In this document: positions 36,657 through 47,417 of the stretch, piece by piece | Layout: the number at the start of each line of letters is the position of its first letter | How positions within the stretch are numbered: the stretch's first letter is position 1 | NCBI GenBank assembly: GCA_963693085.1 | Contig: OY856410.1 | Span: 1,395,360,363-1,395,424,362 of the forward strand | DNA length: 64,000 nucleotides | DNA from: Alisma plantago-aquatica | Lineage: Eukaryota; Streptophyta; Magnoliopsida; Alismatales; Alismataceae | Reading direction: 5' to 3' | Position numbers and translations under genes: made by a program | Notes under the pieces: model-generated | Told to the model about the DNA's origin: nothing | What the model saw: the letters and a program-made list of their open reading frames with translations, nothing else | Database searches by the model: none

Positions 36657-37211
36657 GACCGCATGGAGTCACACGGTCTCAAGACCGCATGAAACCAACC
36701 GGTCCCGAGACCGCATGGAGTCACACGGTCTCAAGACCGCATGAAGCCAACCGGTCCCCAGACCGCATGGAGTCACACGGTCTCAAAACCACATGAAGCC
36801 AACCAGTCCCGAGACCGCATTGAGTCACACGGTCTAAAGACCGCATGAAGCCAACCGGTCCCGAGACCGCATGGAGTCATACGGTCTCAAGACCGCATGA
36901 AGCCAACTGGTCCCGAGACCGCATGGAGTCAACCGGTCTCGAGACCGCATGAAGCCAACCGGTCCTGAGACCGCATGAAGCCAACCGGTCTCGAGACCAC
37001 ATGGAGTCAACCGGTCCCGAGACCGCATGAAGCCAACCGGTCCCGAGACTGCATGGAATCACACGGTCCCGAGATCACATGAAGCCAAACGGTCTCAAGG
37101 TCCAAACGGTCTCAAGGTCCAAACGGTCTTGAGGTCCAAACGATCTTGAGATCCAAACGGTCTCAGGCCCAAACGGTCTTGAGGTCCAAACGGTCTCCAA
37201 ACTGTTTGGAC
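36657..37211. repeat. 26-bp and 17-bp palindromic repeat array in E2 5' LTR
   Basis: About sixteen 26-bp units (GACCGCATG-RAGYCAMMCGGTCYC-RA) alternating in two variants, then about seven 17-bp units (CCAAACGGTCTCAAGGT type) from about 37085. Each unit junction forms an imperfect palindrome of the CGGTCTCGAGACCG type. The array ends about 14 bases before the TATA box. Minus-strand ORFs of Arg/Ser/Leu repeats here are translation of the repeat and not proteins. Confidence 0.95.
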
Positions 37212-37224
37212 TTCACTTAAGGCC

Positions 37225-37232
37225 TATAAATA
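37225..37232 (+). promoter_or_regulatory. E2 5' LTR TATA box
   Basis: TATAAATA, identical in the 3' LTR at 49320-49327. Confidence 0.65.
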
Positions 37233-38468
37233 AGACCCCAAGGGTCCTCCACCAGATATCAAGTTTCAGACGTCCAGAGGCTGCCTAAATCACTCCAGAG
37301 CAAATCCAACTTCCATCCTCCGCCCAGGGGCTACCGGTCTGAGACCCACACTCCATCTCGAAGCTGCTTTCTCTCTCTCTACCAAAGAAGGTGGGAAGAG
37401 GGGATCTCATCATCAAGCAACCTGTGAAGCTGGTGGATCGTCTCTCTCTCTCCAAGGGGTTGACTTTCCTCTCTCTCTCAAAGGGGTTGACTTTCCTCTC
37501 TCCTTTGTGGGGATGACGCTCTCTCTCTCTTCTTGCCTCCTTTGTCCTAGTTATGAGCGAGTAGTCTCCCTCACTAGGGTGCGGGGAGTAGCCCCGCTAC
37601 CCATGTTTTCATATCATGTAAATGTAATCCATAGTTTGTAATATTGAGTTTATATCTTTTCAGTTCAACATCAAACATTTAATCAATGATTATTGCTTGA
37701 TCACCAACTTGTGTTATCTTTTATCTTTTAGTATGAATTGTCTACGTTTGTACTATTAGATTTGAAACTCATTTACATGTTGGTTCTTGATGCATGTATC
37801 CACCATGCATCTGTTTCGGTATCTAGGAGTGTCTTTCAAGAAGTGGAGTATACTCACTCCCATTGTTGTACTTTTATGCTATGAAATGGAATCAGTTGAC
37901 GTATGAAAGTACAACCTTGATGAGTCGAGGAACACACTTTGCGAAGGGAATGATGCAAAGTAGTTGACCATTCGTTCGGGGATGGCTAACTTTGCAACAT
38001 TCCCGCACTTCTCGTAGTTAGTTCTCCGAAAGGAAGCTAAGTCTACAAAGATACTAACTAATCTAACTCTTATTGCAGGTTATGTTTTTATGTTGCATGT
38101 CTTGATCCATGTGTAGTGGTGGTGAAAACTAATCACATCCTAGTGATTTCTTATCATTGTTAACAACCTAAGTTTACTTTCTTGCTTTTACTTTACATGC
38201 CCTTAGTCTAAAAACAACCAAATCAACTTCTTGATCTAAATACCAACTATTGAGTGATTAAGTGAAATTCCAACGTTTTCTATCTTGTTGCTCCCAACAA
38301 GACCTTTGTCCCGTGGATTCGACCCTTAACTATACTACTATAAGACTTCCACGTACGTGGGTAGAGTTCTCAATCTAGTATAAGCAAGGCTAAACCTAAA
38401 GACTTACTAACTTTAGGATTTTTAGTTGGTGCACGCAATTCCATGTAAGTGGAAGCTCCATCAAAAAT

Positions 38469-38486
38469 TGGCACTGTTGCCGGGGA
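38469..38486 (+). other. E2 primer binding site, tRNA-Asp type
   Basis: TGGCACTGTTGCCGGGGA, five bases after the LTR. It differs at two bases from the Athila-type site. Confidence 0.82.
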
Positions 38487-38640
38487 CAACGGAACGTTTT
38501 AATTTCATTTAGTATCTTGCTAGTTGGTTAGGGTTTTACACTTTCTTTTTAAATCATTAGTCTATATCTTCTTGAAACCATTATATCTTTACCATTATCT
38601 AAAAGGTGTTCTCTTTTCTCTACTCAGGTAGAAAACGTGT

Positions 38641-40275
38641 ATGAGATCATCGCATAACTGCGGATTCTCCCCTGATCCAGAGTTTGACTCTGAGGTAGAG
38701 AGAAGCTTCCATCGTCGCATTAGACTCAATCGCCAAAGAGCCAGGCAAATGGCTGAATATCAACACCAGGCTGCATTGGTGATGGAGAGGGTCAACGCCG
38801 CCATCGCCGCTCAAAGAGCACAACTCATCGTTGATACTCATGCTCAGATTCAAGAGGAGATTCGTGCAGAAGAACAGGCCCGCATCAGAGCTGAAAATGA
38901 GGCAGCAAACCAAGCTGCTCAGTTGGAACTAAGGAACAAGCAGCTGAGGGATTATGATGTCCTAAAGAACTACGAAGACAACCATCCGGTCCGACCTCCG
39001 ATCATCAACATTCCAAACTTTGAGATCCGGACCCAATGGATTCAGATCATGTAGGGTATCTCATTCTCTGGAGGTTCTGGAGATGACTGCATGGATCATC
39101 TGAAAAAGGTTTAAGGCACTGTGCCGCCTGGTCCCGCAGGCCGGAGTTGCTTTTGATGCAATAATGCTTCATCTATTTCACTTCACTCTGTCTGGGAGAG
39201 CTCTGAGTTGGTATAACTCACTTGACAGGGAGCCAATAATCACCACCTGGGCTCCCCTGGAAGAAAAGTTCTTGGAAAAGTTCTTTCCTCCTTCATTGAC
39301 TTACGAGATCAGGGGATAGATTAATCACTTCTCTCAACTTCCCAGAGAATCCCTTACTGAAGCATGGGAAAGGTTCAAAGAACTTTTGCGGAAGTGCCCT
39401 CATCATGGAATCTCCCAGAACCAATTGATAGAAACTTTCTATAGGGGAGTGAGTGATGATATCAAACAATTTTTGGATTCCTCGTCTGGAGGAAACTTTA
39501 TGAGAAAGAATTATGAGGATGTTTGGAAAATAGTCACACTTGGAGCTGAGAATCAGTCCAACTGGGGATGATCAGATGGCAAAGGAGTCCTCAAGGTCTA
39601 TAAATCCGAAGAATCAATAGAAATGAAGGCTATTGCTGAAGCCTTGAAAACCATAGCTCATAAGAAACAAGCTCTCGAAACTTCTCTTGGAGAATTTGAC
39701 AAGATGAAAAATTCTCAGGTTCAACAGGTCAAGGCTGCCACAGGGACCTGTGAAGCCTGTCATGCTTCTGATCATCCAACCCTTTCATGCGGAATGCTTT
39801 ACAACGTAATGATGGATATGCATCCACCGCCACAACAGTATGAACCTATCAATGACCAGTCTGAAGAACAATTGCCAGAACAAGTTAACTCTATCTATTC
39901 CATTCCTGGATAAGTCTATTATAATCATAATCAGCCACGGAACCACCCAGGATTCCAATATGGGAACCCTGCTGGGACCGCCAATCCACAGCACCAGACG
40001 TAGGGAGGATCCTCTAGTAGGTTACCACCTGGATTCCCAAACAATTTCAATCAAAATCAAGGGAACTCCAGGAACAACTTCCCGAGAGCCAACTACCCCA
40101 GGAACCCATCTGCTTACTATCAGTACACTCATCCTCCGCTCTACCCACAGCTGCATACTCAGTTGCAGCAACCTCAGCTAGCATTGTCTACACAACAACC
40201 TCAACAAGGACAACAACAAATTCCTCAGAAAAACACTCCTTCTCAGCCAGAAGATGAAATATATTTGATAAGGTA
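38641..40275 (+). pseudogene. gag: E2 gag, decayed
   Basis: The N-terminal piece starts at an ATG (38641) and is Gln/Ala/Arg-rich with a helical stretch (RAEEQARIRAENEAAN type). After a TAG and a frameshift near 39110 the gag domain is readable: HLFHFTLSGRALSWYNSL near 39170, then EKFFPPS, AWERFKELLRKCPHH at 39365-39410 and FLDSSSGGNF near 39475. A zinc-knuckle-like CEACHASDHPTLSC (CX2CX4HX4C) lies at about 39750-39795. The C-terminal part is Gln/Asn/Pro-rich. From about 39115 onward the frame is the same as that of protease and pol; in-frame stops lie near 39317, 39569, 39911, 40001 and 40275. Originally one gag-pol frame. Confidence 0.88.
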
Positions 40276-40276
40276 G

Positions 40277-41149
40277 ATGTTGCAATCCCAGCAAACTATG
40301 CTTGCTAATCAACAGGCTCAGCAGAAGGCAGTAGAAGCTCAACTCGCCCAAATTGCTGCACAACTGAAGCCTCCAGCATGCACATTTGTAGGGCAACCCG
40401 AATCGAACCCTAGGCATGGACAAAATAGGCCTGAACAGTTGAATGTTGTTACCACGAGATCTGGACACACTCTTCATGAAACTACAAGGATCACTCTTGA
40501 TGATGATGATACACCTACCTTCATGACAAATGAGAGCCCGAAGCCAGGAACGGAGAAGCCCACAGAGGGCACAAAGGGCAAAGATAAAGACCAAGTGTCC
40601 ACAGAGCCAGAAATCGTGCAATATAAACCAAGGATCACATATCCGGGTAGACTGTGCAAAACGAAAATGGATACCAGGTTCCAAAAATTCAAGGAGGCGA
40701 TGAAGAAACTTTACATCGATATCCCGCTCCTTGATGCTCTCTCCGAGGTACCGGCTTGGGCAAAATACCTCAAAACTTTGTTATCAAGGAAGTACATCAC
40801 TGAGGAACAAGAAACTGTCAAGCTTGCACAGACCACCTCTGATATCATCCTCAATAAAATGCCAAATAAAAAGAAGGACCCAGGTTCCTTCAGAATTCAA
40901 TGCTACATTGGAAATGCATCTACCAAAAAGGGATTAGCTGACCTAGGGGCCAGCATATCCATTATGCCCTATTCTATGTGCAAACGATTAGGTTTCACCG
41001 AATTACTGCCTACAACAATGACAATTCAATTAGCTGACTCCACCATCACCACACCTCTGGGGATCATTGAAGATATTCCAGTTAGGATAGGTAAGGATGC
41101 CTATATCCCGTGCGACTTCGTTATCATGGATATCAAAGAAGATCTCTGA
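40277..41149 (+). pseudogene. E2 aspartic protease
   Basis: Gln-rich start, then the NVVTTRSGHTLHE block that precedes protease in Athila-like elements, a KLYIDIPLLDAL segment, and an aspartic protease with DLGASISIMP (Asp at about residue 222 of this frame, near nt 40940). A TGA at 41147-41149 cuts the domain, but the same frame continues past it with FGRPFLATA into the pol ORF starting at 41270. It is very like the E1 and E4 proteases in motif order. Confidence 0.88.
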
Positions 41150-41269
41150 TACCCAATAATTTTTGGCAGACCTTTCCTCGCTACTGCCAGGGCGCTTATC
41201 GATGTTGAATCTGGCACCATCATTCTGAGACTCGGAAAAGAAGCAATTCAATTCCGAGTTCTAAATAGC

Positions 41270-43447
41270 ATGAAAGGCCCTAGCATCCAAGAGGAGGTCT
41301 TTCTTCTTGACGCAGTACAACAAATGTCTCAATTAGAAATATCTGAACCAGCTGACGAACTAGAGAATGTTCTAACCAATCCGGATGTCAAATTCTCTAC
41401 GAATGAACTGGTTCAACAGTGTCTGCAACACTTGGACAAGGCCGAAGAAGCATCGATGGCCACTTTTGAAGAACTCAAAGCTGTCACCATTATAGAAGCA
41501 GCTGGGCCACCTAAGGCCCCTGAAATGAAAACTTTACCCATGGGGCTTAAACATGTTTTCTTGGATGAAGAAAAATTATGCTCGGTTATCATCAGCTCCA
41601 ACCTAACAGGAGACCAGGAAGATAGGCTTCTGGAAAAACTGGAGAAACACAGAAAGGTCATTGGATATAAGATAACTGACCTTACGAGCATAAATCCTGC
41701 CCTATGTATGCACAGACTTCCAATGGTTGGAGAATTCAAAGAGGTGGTTCGCCTGGAGGTCCTCAAATTACTTAAAGCTGGCATAATCTACCCCATCTCT
41801 GACTCCCAATGGGTCAGCCCTGTCCAGGTCGTTCCTAAAAAAGGAGGCACCACTGTCGTGCTTAACGACAAAAATGAGTTAGTACCCACCAGGACTGTAA
41901 CAGGGTGGAGGATGTGTATTGACTATAGGAAGCTGAACAAAGCCACGAGGAAAGATCACTACCCTCTACCCTTTCTCGATGAAGTCCTGGAGCGATTAGC
42001 TCATCAGAAATACTTCTGCTATCTTGATGGTTATTTCGGGTTCTACCAAATACCCATACACCCGGAAGACCAAGAAAAAACAACCTTCACCTGCCCATTT
42101 GGAACATATGCTTTTAGAAGAATGCCATTCAGGTTGTGTAATGCACCCGCTACGTTCCAAAGATGTATGACCGCCATTTTCGCAGGATTAACAGAATCCA
42201 TAATGGAAGTTTTCATGGATGATTTCTCAGTTTACGGAGATTCTTTCGATAACTGTCTAATCAACCTTGGACAAGTTTTACAACGTTGCGAGGAAACAAA
42301 CCTTATACTGAATTGGGAAAAAAGCTACTTCATGGTAACTGAAGGTGTCGTCCTTGGGCATAGAGTTAGTGACAGAGGAATCGAGGTCGATAGAGAAAAA
42401 ATTGATGTTATCTCGAAACTGTCGCCACCAAAAGATATAAAGGGAGTAAGGGCTTTCTTGGGTCATGCGGGGTTCTACAGAAGATTCATCAAAGATTTTT
42501 CAAAGATAGCAAAACCCATGACCCAACTCCTGACTAAAGATACTGAGTTCATCTTTAACCAAGAATGTATGCAAAGCTTCTCCACCCTCAAGAATGTTTT
42601 AATTTCCGCACCTATTCTGAGAGCCCCAGATTGGTCGCAGCCATTTGAAATCATGTGCGACGTGAGCGATTACGCCATAGGGGCTGTATTAGGACAACAG
42701 ATTGACAAGAAACCTTACATAATCTACTACGCATCAAAAACGCTAGATGAAGCACAGAAGAACTACACTACCACAGAGAAGGAGTTCCTGGCTGTCATCT
42801 ACGCGTTCGAGAAATTTTTCTCTTATTTGATTGGATCCAAAGTCATCGTTTACACCGACCACTCCGCCATTCGATACCTGATTCAAAAGCAAGATGCCAA
42901 ACCCAGGCTTATCTGCTGGGTGTTGATGCTTCAGGAATTCGACTTGGAAATTAAAGATAAAAGTGGAGTGGAGAACGTTGTAGCTGATCATCTCATTCGT
43001 ATCGAGGTTGAAGAAGAAGATAAAATCCCTATCCGGGATTCTCTTCCAGACGACCAGCTAATGAAGGCCACCCATGGATTCCCTTGGTATACGGATATCG
43101 TCAATTATCTAGCCACAGGGATTATTCACCCCTCTTCTTCCTACCATGACAAAAGGAAGTTCCTTCGTGATATAAAACAATATTATTGGGATGAACCCTA
43201 CCTATTTCACCTTTGTGCTGATGGACTTTTCTGTCGTTGCTTGCCGGAAGAAGAAATTACCCCCGTCCTAGAGCATTGCCATTCAGGACCCACGGGGGGG
43301 CACATGAGTGCAAAGAAAACTGCTATAAAAGTTATGCAATCTGGTTTCTTCTGGCCAACCATAGCAAAGGACTCCTATGATTTTGTAAAATCTTGCAATA
43401 AATGTCAAAAAAGCCAGAGCTGCAGGAACGGAGGTCTACCCATTTAA
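41270..43447 (+). CDS. pol: E2 reverse transcriptase, RNase H and integrase zinc finger
   Basis: Long uninterrupted 725-codon frame continuing the gag-pro frame; the ATG at 41270 is only the first Met after a stop and not a true start. [22 protein letters not shown] at about residues 215-234, [11 protein letters not shown] at 280-290, and the catalytic FMDD at about 315-318. RNase [19 protein letters not shown] near 460 and [12 protein letters not shown] near 525 (start read as IVYTDH). The integrase zinc finger HCHSG...GHMSAKK...CNKCQ lies at about 668-712. The frame then stops with no integrase catalytic core (no DDE segment), where an intact Athila-like pol would continue for some 300 residues. 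The ORF looks catalytically whole for RT, but the element cannot supply integrase. Confidence 0.9.
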   Translation: MKGPSIQEEVFLLDAVQQMSQLEISEPADELENVLTNPDVKFSTNELVQQCLQHLDKAEEASMATFEELKAVTIIEAAGPPKAPEMKTLPMGLKHVFLDEEKLCSVIISSNLTGDQEDRLLEKLEKHRKVIGYKITDLTSINPALCMHRLPMVGEFKEVVRLEVLKLLKAGIIYPISDSQWVSPVQVVPKKGGTTVVLNDKNELVPTRTVTGWRMCIDYRKLNKATRKDHYPLPFLDEVLERLAHQKYFCYLDGYFGFYQIPIHPEDQEKTTFTCPFGTYAFRRMPFRLCNAPATFQRCMTAIFAGLTESIMEVFMDDFSVYGDSFDNCLINLGQVLQRCEETNLILNWEKSYFMVTEGVVLGHRVSDRGIEVDREKIDVISKLSPPKDIKGVRAFLGHAGFYRRFIKDFSKIAKPMTQLLTKDTEFIFNQECMQSFSTLKNVLISAPILRAPDWSQPFEIMCDVSDYAIGAVLGQQIDKKPYIIYYASKTLDEAQKNYTTTEKEFLAVIYAFEKFFSYLIGSKVIVYTDHSAIRYLIQKQDAKPRLICWVLMLQEFDLEIKDKSGVENVVADHLIRIEVEEEDKIPIRDSLPDDQLMKATHGFPWYTDIVNYLATGIIHPSSSYHDKRKFLRDIKQYYWDEPYLFHLCADGLFCRCLPEEEITPVLEHCHSGPTGGHMSAKKTAIKVMQSGFFWPTIAKDSYDFVKSCNKCQKSQSCRNGGLPI

Positions 43448-44417
43448 TAAACACACTTTCTGGAAGTCACTAACAGGGCTCCCAAGCTACGAGCCAAAGA
43501 CATGTAAAGCCTCTAATATTCACTCAGGGTTCGTGCGCACGCTTCACAAAATCATTACCAGTGTGATGTTCCCCAGATCAGAGGGAGGAAACGTTATTTC
43601 TTCCGACCCTCTTAATCCTATGGTCAATCCTGCACGGAAAGCTGGTCAACATCGGACGGCATTTGATACAAAAGTTCTCCAACTACGCCATAGGAAAGGA
43701 AATTTGCATGGGGGGCCATTTCACATCCATCATAAAATACCTCAAGATGAACAGACCCCTACCGCGCTGCACGCAAATAAAGGGCGACATCCTTACAAAT
43801 GAACAAACCTTGAAGAACTCCTTTATTATTAAGGAAAAGGATGAGAAACTATATTACGTCTTCTGCCCTACAATCAAGTCATCCAAAACTCTCCTCCCGC
43901 TTCCGGAGCTCGCAAATTATGACACAGAAAAGCTCCTCTTCTCTGACGAGGAGCTTACACACCTCTTAGCTTCGGTTAAAGCAACCGAAAAGAAAGCAAA
44001 AGCGGGACAAACGAAGCTAAGTATCACAGCCCTGGCAGCTTGACCATCAAAAATACCTACAAAATGACCTTCCAGAAGGTAGTTGTAGGCACAACAGCTG
44101 TCGGGGACACCGACATCAAGGCCACATCCAAAGGCCGACCCCCTCCAAGAAGAACACATCACACCTCATCAATTGACTCTTTCATAAAGAGTCTACATGA
44201 TCAGCTAACTGCCACCACCACTCCACCCTCCACCTTTCCAACATCCACCACTCTTCCTTTCTTCACCACATCCACGCAACCACTCGCATCCACTTCTTCA
44301 CCCCTTTTTCCTTTGGGCTCTCCCTTCTCCACCCCTATGTCCGACTTTACCACTTTCCCATCCACATCCACAATCGCTACCCCCATCGCTACCACTCCAC
44401 CCCCCACTTTCACCTGA
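43420..44417 (+). pseudogene. E2 accessory ORF, N-terminal ATHILA ORF1-like part
   Basis: Overlaps the pol end in the +1 frame. Translation gives [12 protein letters not shown], then a KASNIHSGFVRTLHKIITSVMF block. After a frame change near 43600, it reads LILWSILHGKLVNIGRHLIQKF and GKEICMGGHFTSIIKYLKMN. The first block aligns with SKTSGIHSPFLRYVQKVLANTIF of the E1 second ORF, and VNIGRHLI corresponds to VNLGALII there. This makes it the C-terminal half of the same ORF1-like domain, joined to a truncated pol. A Pro/Ser/Thr-rich low-complexity region follows (44190-44417). Stops and frameshifts are present, so no intact product is made from this copy. Confidence 0.7.
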
Positions 44418-44502
44418 GATACCACCACCTTTCACATCCACCACCACCCCGACACCACTGGTGACCCCATCCATAGTCACCACGCAGTTTGGGGAACCAT
44501 GA

Positions 44503-46544
44503 GTGTCTCTTCCTCAAGACACTACCACCGTCCCACGCAGACCCCAGTCATCCCACCCTTCCGCTTCTGGGGTCACCTTTTCCAACATCGGTGAGGAATT
44601 CAGACGTCAATTCAACGCCGTCCGAATCCTCCTCACCGATCCTTCTAACATTTTACATTCTATTTTTTCTTGTGTGCAGGGTTTATCCAGACAAGTGGCC
44701 ACGATCGAAGAACAAAACCGAGCCTTGCCCAACATCCTCCAAGGTTTTCAGCAACGACAAGATGAGATGGCTAAGCAAGTTGAGCACATCAAAAACCACT
44801 ACAACCACTTGCCAGAACTGGTCCTTGGAGCGAAGCGACGGCAAAGCAAGTCGATGAGATCTCTACGCAGACTCAACCTCTGCCCGAGACTCTCTGCGAG
44901 CTCCAGCAACAACAAGCAGTTCTGAGCACGCGCTTGGACACCATCAGCAGCACCCTCACACAACTACATCATCGCCAAGAGGAGTCAAATAATAATGAAA
45001 TCCAGCAACTGCATGCTCAAGTAACAGATCTTACAGCACGTCTCCTCTCCGCCGAGGGCCAATATACCGACCTCAAAGAAACCTACGACGCACTGCTCAA
45101 AACACGCAAGCATGTGCAAGTAGTTTTCGATGAGTTACAAGCCACCCACCGGCGGTGCAAAAAGACCGCAAGCAAAAAGGCAGTAGACAAGGCAGCGACT
45201 GACAAAGATGGCGATAGTGACAAAGAAGAGGACTCCGACTCATCTGCTAATTCAAACAATGATACCACCTCCTCAGGTGATAAATCTGACGATGGGGAGG
45301 ACCCAGGTCAAACAGCAGAGCCTTCTCAGAAAGGTTCCGACAAAGGTCAACTAGACGGTGGACATCACCCCAAGTCCCCCCACAATGATAATGTAAACAT
45401 GTCATATGGGGACCAATTCCTTGATTATTCTGCTCTGGGGTCCATCGGGGAGTTAGCTAAAGATGTGGCTTTCGCTGAGTTCCACCAATGTATATTAGGA
45501 ACCAGCGCCAGCCCACCCACAACAACTGCTCCACCTTTCTCCGCACCTGACACATCAGTGCCCTTCCCACAAGACCAGGACGAGGTAGAACGAGTAATTT
45601 TAGATACAGATGAAGAACTTGATTCTGCCTCTGATTTGGATGATGATCTGCAAGGCTATGCAGAAGTCCTGGAACAACCTTCTTCTCCCCCTTCGCAGGA
45701 GCTTCCCCCGCCACCACCTCTACCGCACAAAATGCATGACCTAGATATGGCGGCCATCTCCACATTAGATGCTCAGGACTTTTTTATACTGAACACTATT
45801 GTGGACGATGCAAAGGCAGGGGAAGACATCATCTACCAGAACACCAAAACTAAGCGCAAGATGACACGAGAAGACTTCCGCAACATCCTACGACCTTGGT
45901 CCACGATGCCAATGGAAATCTTCCGTGTCCTCCTCGCCAACTGCATAGAGGTGTATAGAAGTTCTAAGCGGCACCAGCCAGTTTTCAACGCCTCACCTGC
46001 TCTGTCTATCGGCCTTTTATACAAAGACATAAGAGCAAAGTCAATCGAGCGGCTACGTGCTGGTTTAGCACGACGGGCACGTTATCTTACCGTGGCCTTC
46101 CAAGTTTCGGACCACTGGCTATTTATGATCGTGGACACCGAGGCTCGGGATGCCAAAGTTTATAGTTTTTGTGGCACTGAGCTACCTGCAGGTACAATAA
46201 ACTTCATTGGTGAAGCATCAGGTGAAGCGAGATGTATACCCTTCCGGCTGCTTAAGTTAATTTGGGTCGCACGCCCATCCCTCCGCCAAGACTGGAACCA
46301 GCCCTGGTTCCAAATAATTAACCCTCAAGTTCAAGCTGTGGAGGGATCTGGGGACTGCGCTTTCTGCACTATACGTCACATCCAAGCGCTGAACCAAGAA
46401 ATCCGATTTACTGACCTAGTTGCTGAAGATTTTCACTCCTTGCGAGGGCGTTACGCCATGGAGCTCATTTGTGATAGACGGTTCTTGAAGGACCCGACAA
46501 TGGCACCAGATGACGTCCCTCGTTACCTTTTTTCAGTTGTCTAA
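44503..46544 (+). pseudogene. E2 accessory ORF: coiled-coil/acidic linker and first Ulp1-like domain
   Basis: The first part (44503-44925) is open in one frame, and a one-base shift near 44830 carries the sense into the next frame (open to 46544), so one ancestral ORF is inferred. Order: Gln-rich helical segments likely to form coiled coils (QEEQNRALPN, STLTQLHHRQEE and AQVTDLTARLLSAE regions), an Asp/Glu/Ser-rich acidic stretch (about 45195-45345), a second acidic part with a Pro run, then a C48-like domain from about 45800. In it DHWLFMIVD holds His (codon 46113) and GSGDCAFC holds Cys (codon 46356), 81 residues apart. The Asp seen at the equivalent place in the second domain is replaced (VYSFCG), so this copy is probably inactive. 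Confidence 0.72.
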
Positions 46545-46583
46545 CACCCACAGAGGTGACCTTTCCGACAAACTCTGAAAGAG

Positions 46584-47417
46584 TTGGAGAAATCCAAGGA
46601 GCCGGCCTTAGCTACCATGCAAAGTAAAAGAGACATCGATCCTTTTTCTGCCATAGAACCAACCTTTCCTGACTTCGATCACAATGCTTGCAAAGGTCTC
46701 TCCGACATCGAACTACGTCTCATTATGTCGCGGCTTTCAACCGAGAAGGATGAACTTGTATTCATGTTTAGTGACATTCTAGTAATGGCAGACACGCTTC
46801 GAGAGACTTTACAGTTTAAAGGATCCCTCTCCGTAAGCTTAATGGCTGCTTATCAGTTTCTACTCGGCCAAAATAACCGCACAACATATATGGCGTCCCC
46901 ATACATGAAGGATGATCTTTTAAAACTCAAGAACTTCGGAACAACTGAAGCGATGATCTCCTTTCTACGGCACACAACGCCGAAGTTCATCATGCTACCC
47001 TTCCTTTATCATGAGCACTGGATGCTCCTGGCAACAAACCTACCAGAAGGAACAACTACAATCTATAACAGTTCCGACAGCCAGTACAATCCATGGCAGA
47101 AGAACTATGTCGTGACACCAAGGATGCCAACAGAGGTAGTGGTGAAGGAATGCGCTGACAAATTAATCGCCTTTCTAAGTCAGCATACAAGGTCTTACGA
47201 CAAAGAACATTTTCATCGCCCTTCCTTCAGCCACAAATGTCCCCAGCAAATCCGAGAATCAAATGACTGCGGCTTCCACGTCCTCTACTGGATGAACACC
47301 ATCATCATCCTTCAATGAACCGTAGAAGATATGACTGACGTGGATTACCACGCTCTACGCGAACAGTTCGCAGCTAACCTACTTCAATCACCAGGGGAAA
47401 ATTCAGAATTAACTTAG
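46584..47417 (+). pseudogene. E2 second Ulp1/C48-like protease domain
   Basis: In the same frame as the first domain, separated only by TAA (46542-46544) and a nearby TGA, so both were one polypeptide. The fold markers of Ulp1/SENP cysteine proteases are visible: EHWMLLATNL with His at codon 47016, YNSSDSQYN with Asp at codon 47076, a PQQ segment, then ESNDCGFHVLYWM with Cys at codon 47268. His-Cys spacing is 84 residues against 81 in the first domain. A TGA at 47316-47318 precedes about 32 further residues that match the end of domain 1 in pattern, so the true end is the TAG at 47415-47417. In Ulp1 these residues form the deSUMOylating triad; the target of this element-encoded version is unknown. 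Confidence 0.8.

Larger units (their letters stand above)
36469..38463 (+). repeat. E2 5' LTR
   Basis: Starts TGTCAACCTCC and ends AAGCTCCATCA; a few percent divergent from the 3' LTR. It has a palindromic repeat array at 36657-37211, TATAAATA at 37225-37232 and CT-repeats at 37370-37530. Confidence 0.95.

Noticed and set aside
36834..37062. Minus-strand ORFs of repeated Arg/Ser/Leu/His units, also at 48921-49296
   Set aside because: They are translation of the 26-bp LTR array, whose two-unit length (52) and changing frames give repetitive peptides; no start context or domain.
36657..37211. CRISPR-like regular repeats
   Set aside because: Units are contiguous with no unique spacers, lie in LTRs and are present twice as LTR copies; the genome is eukaryotic.
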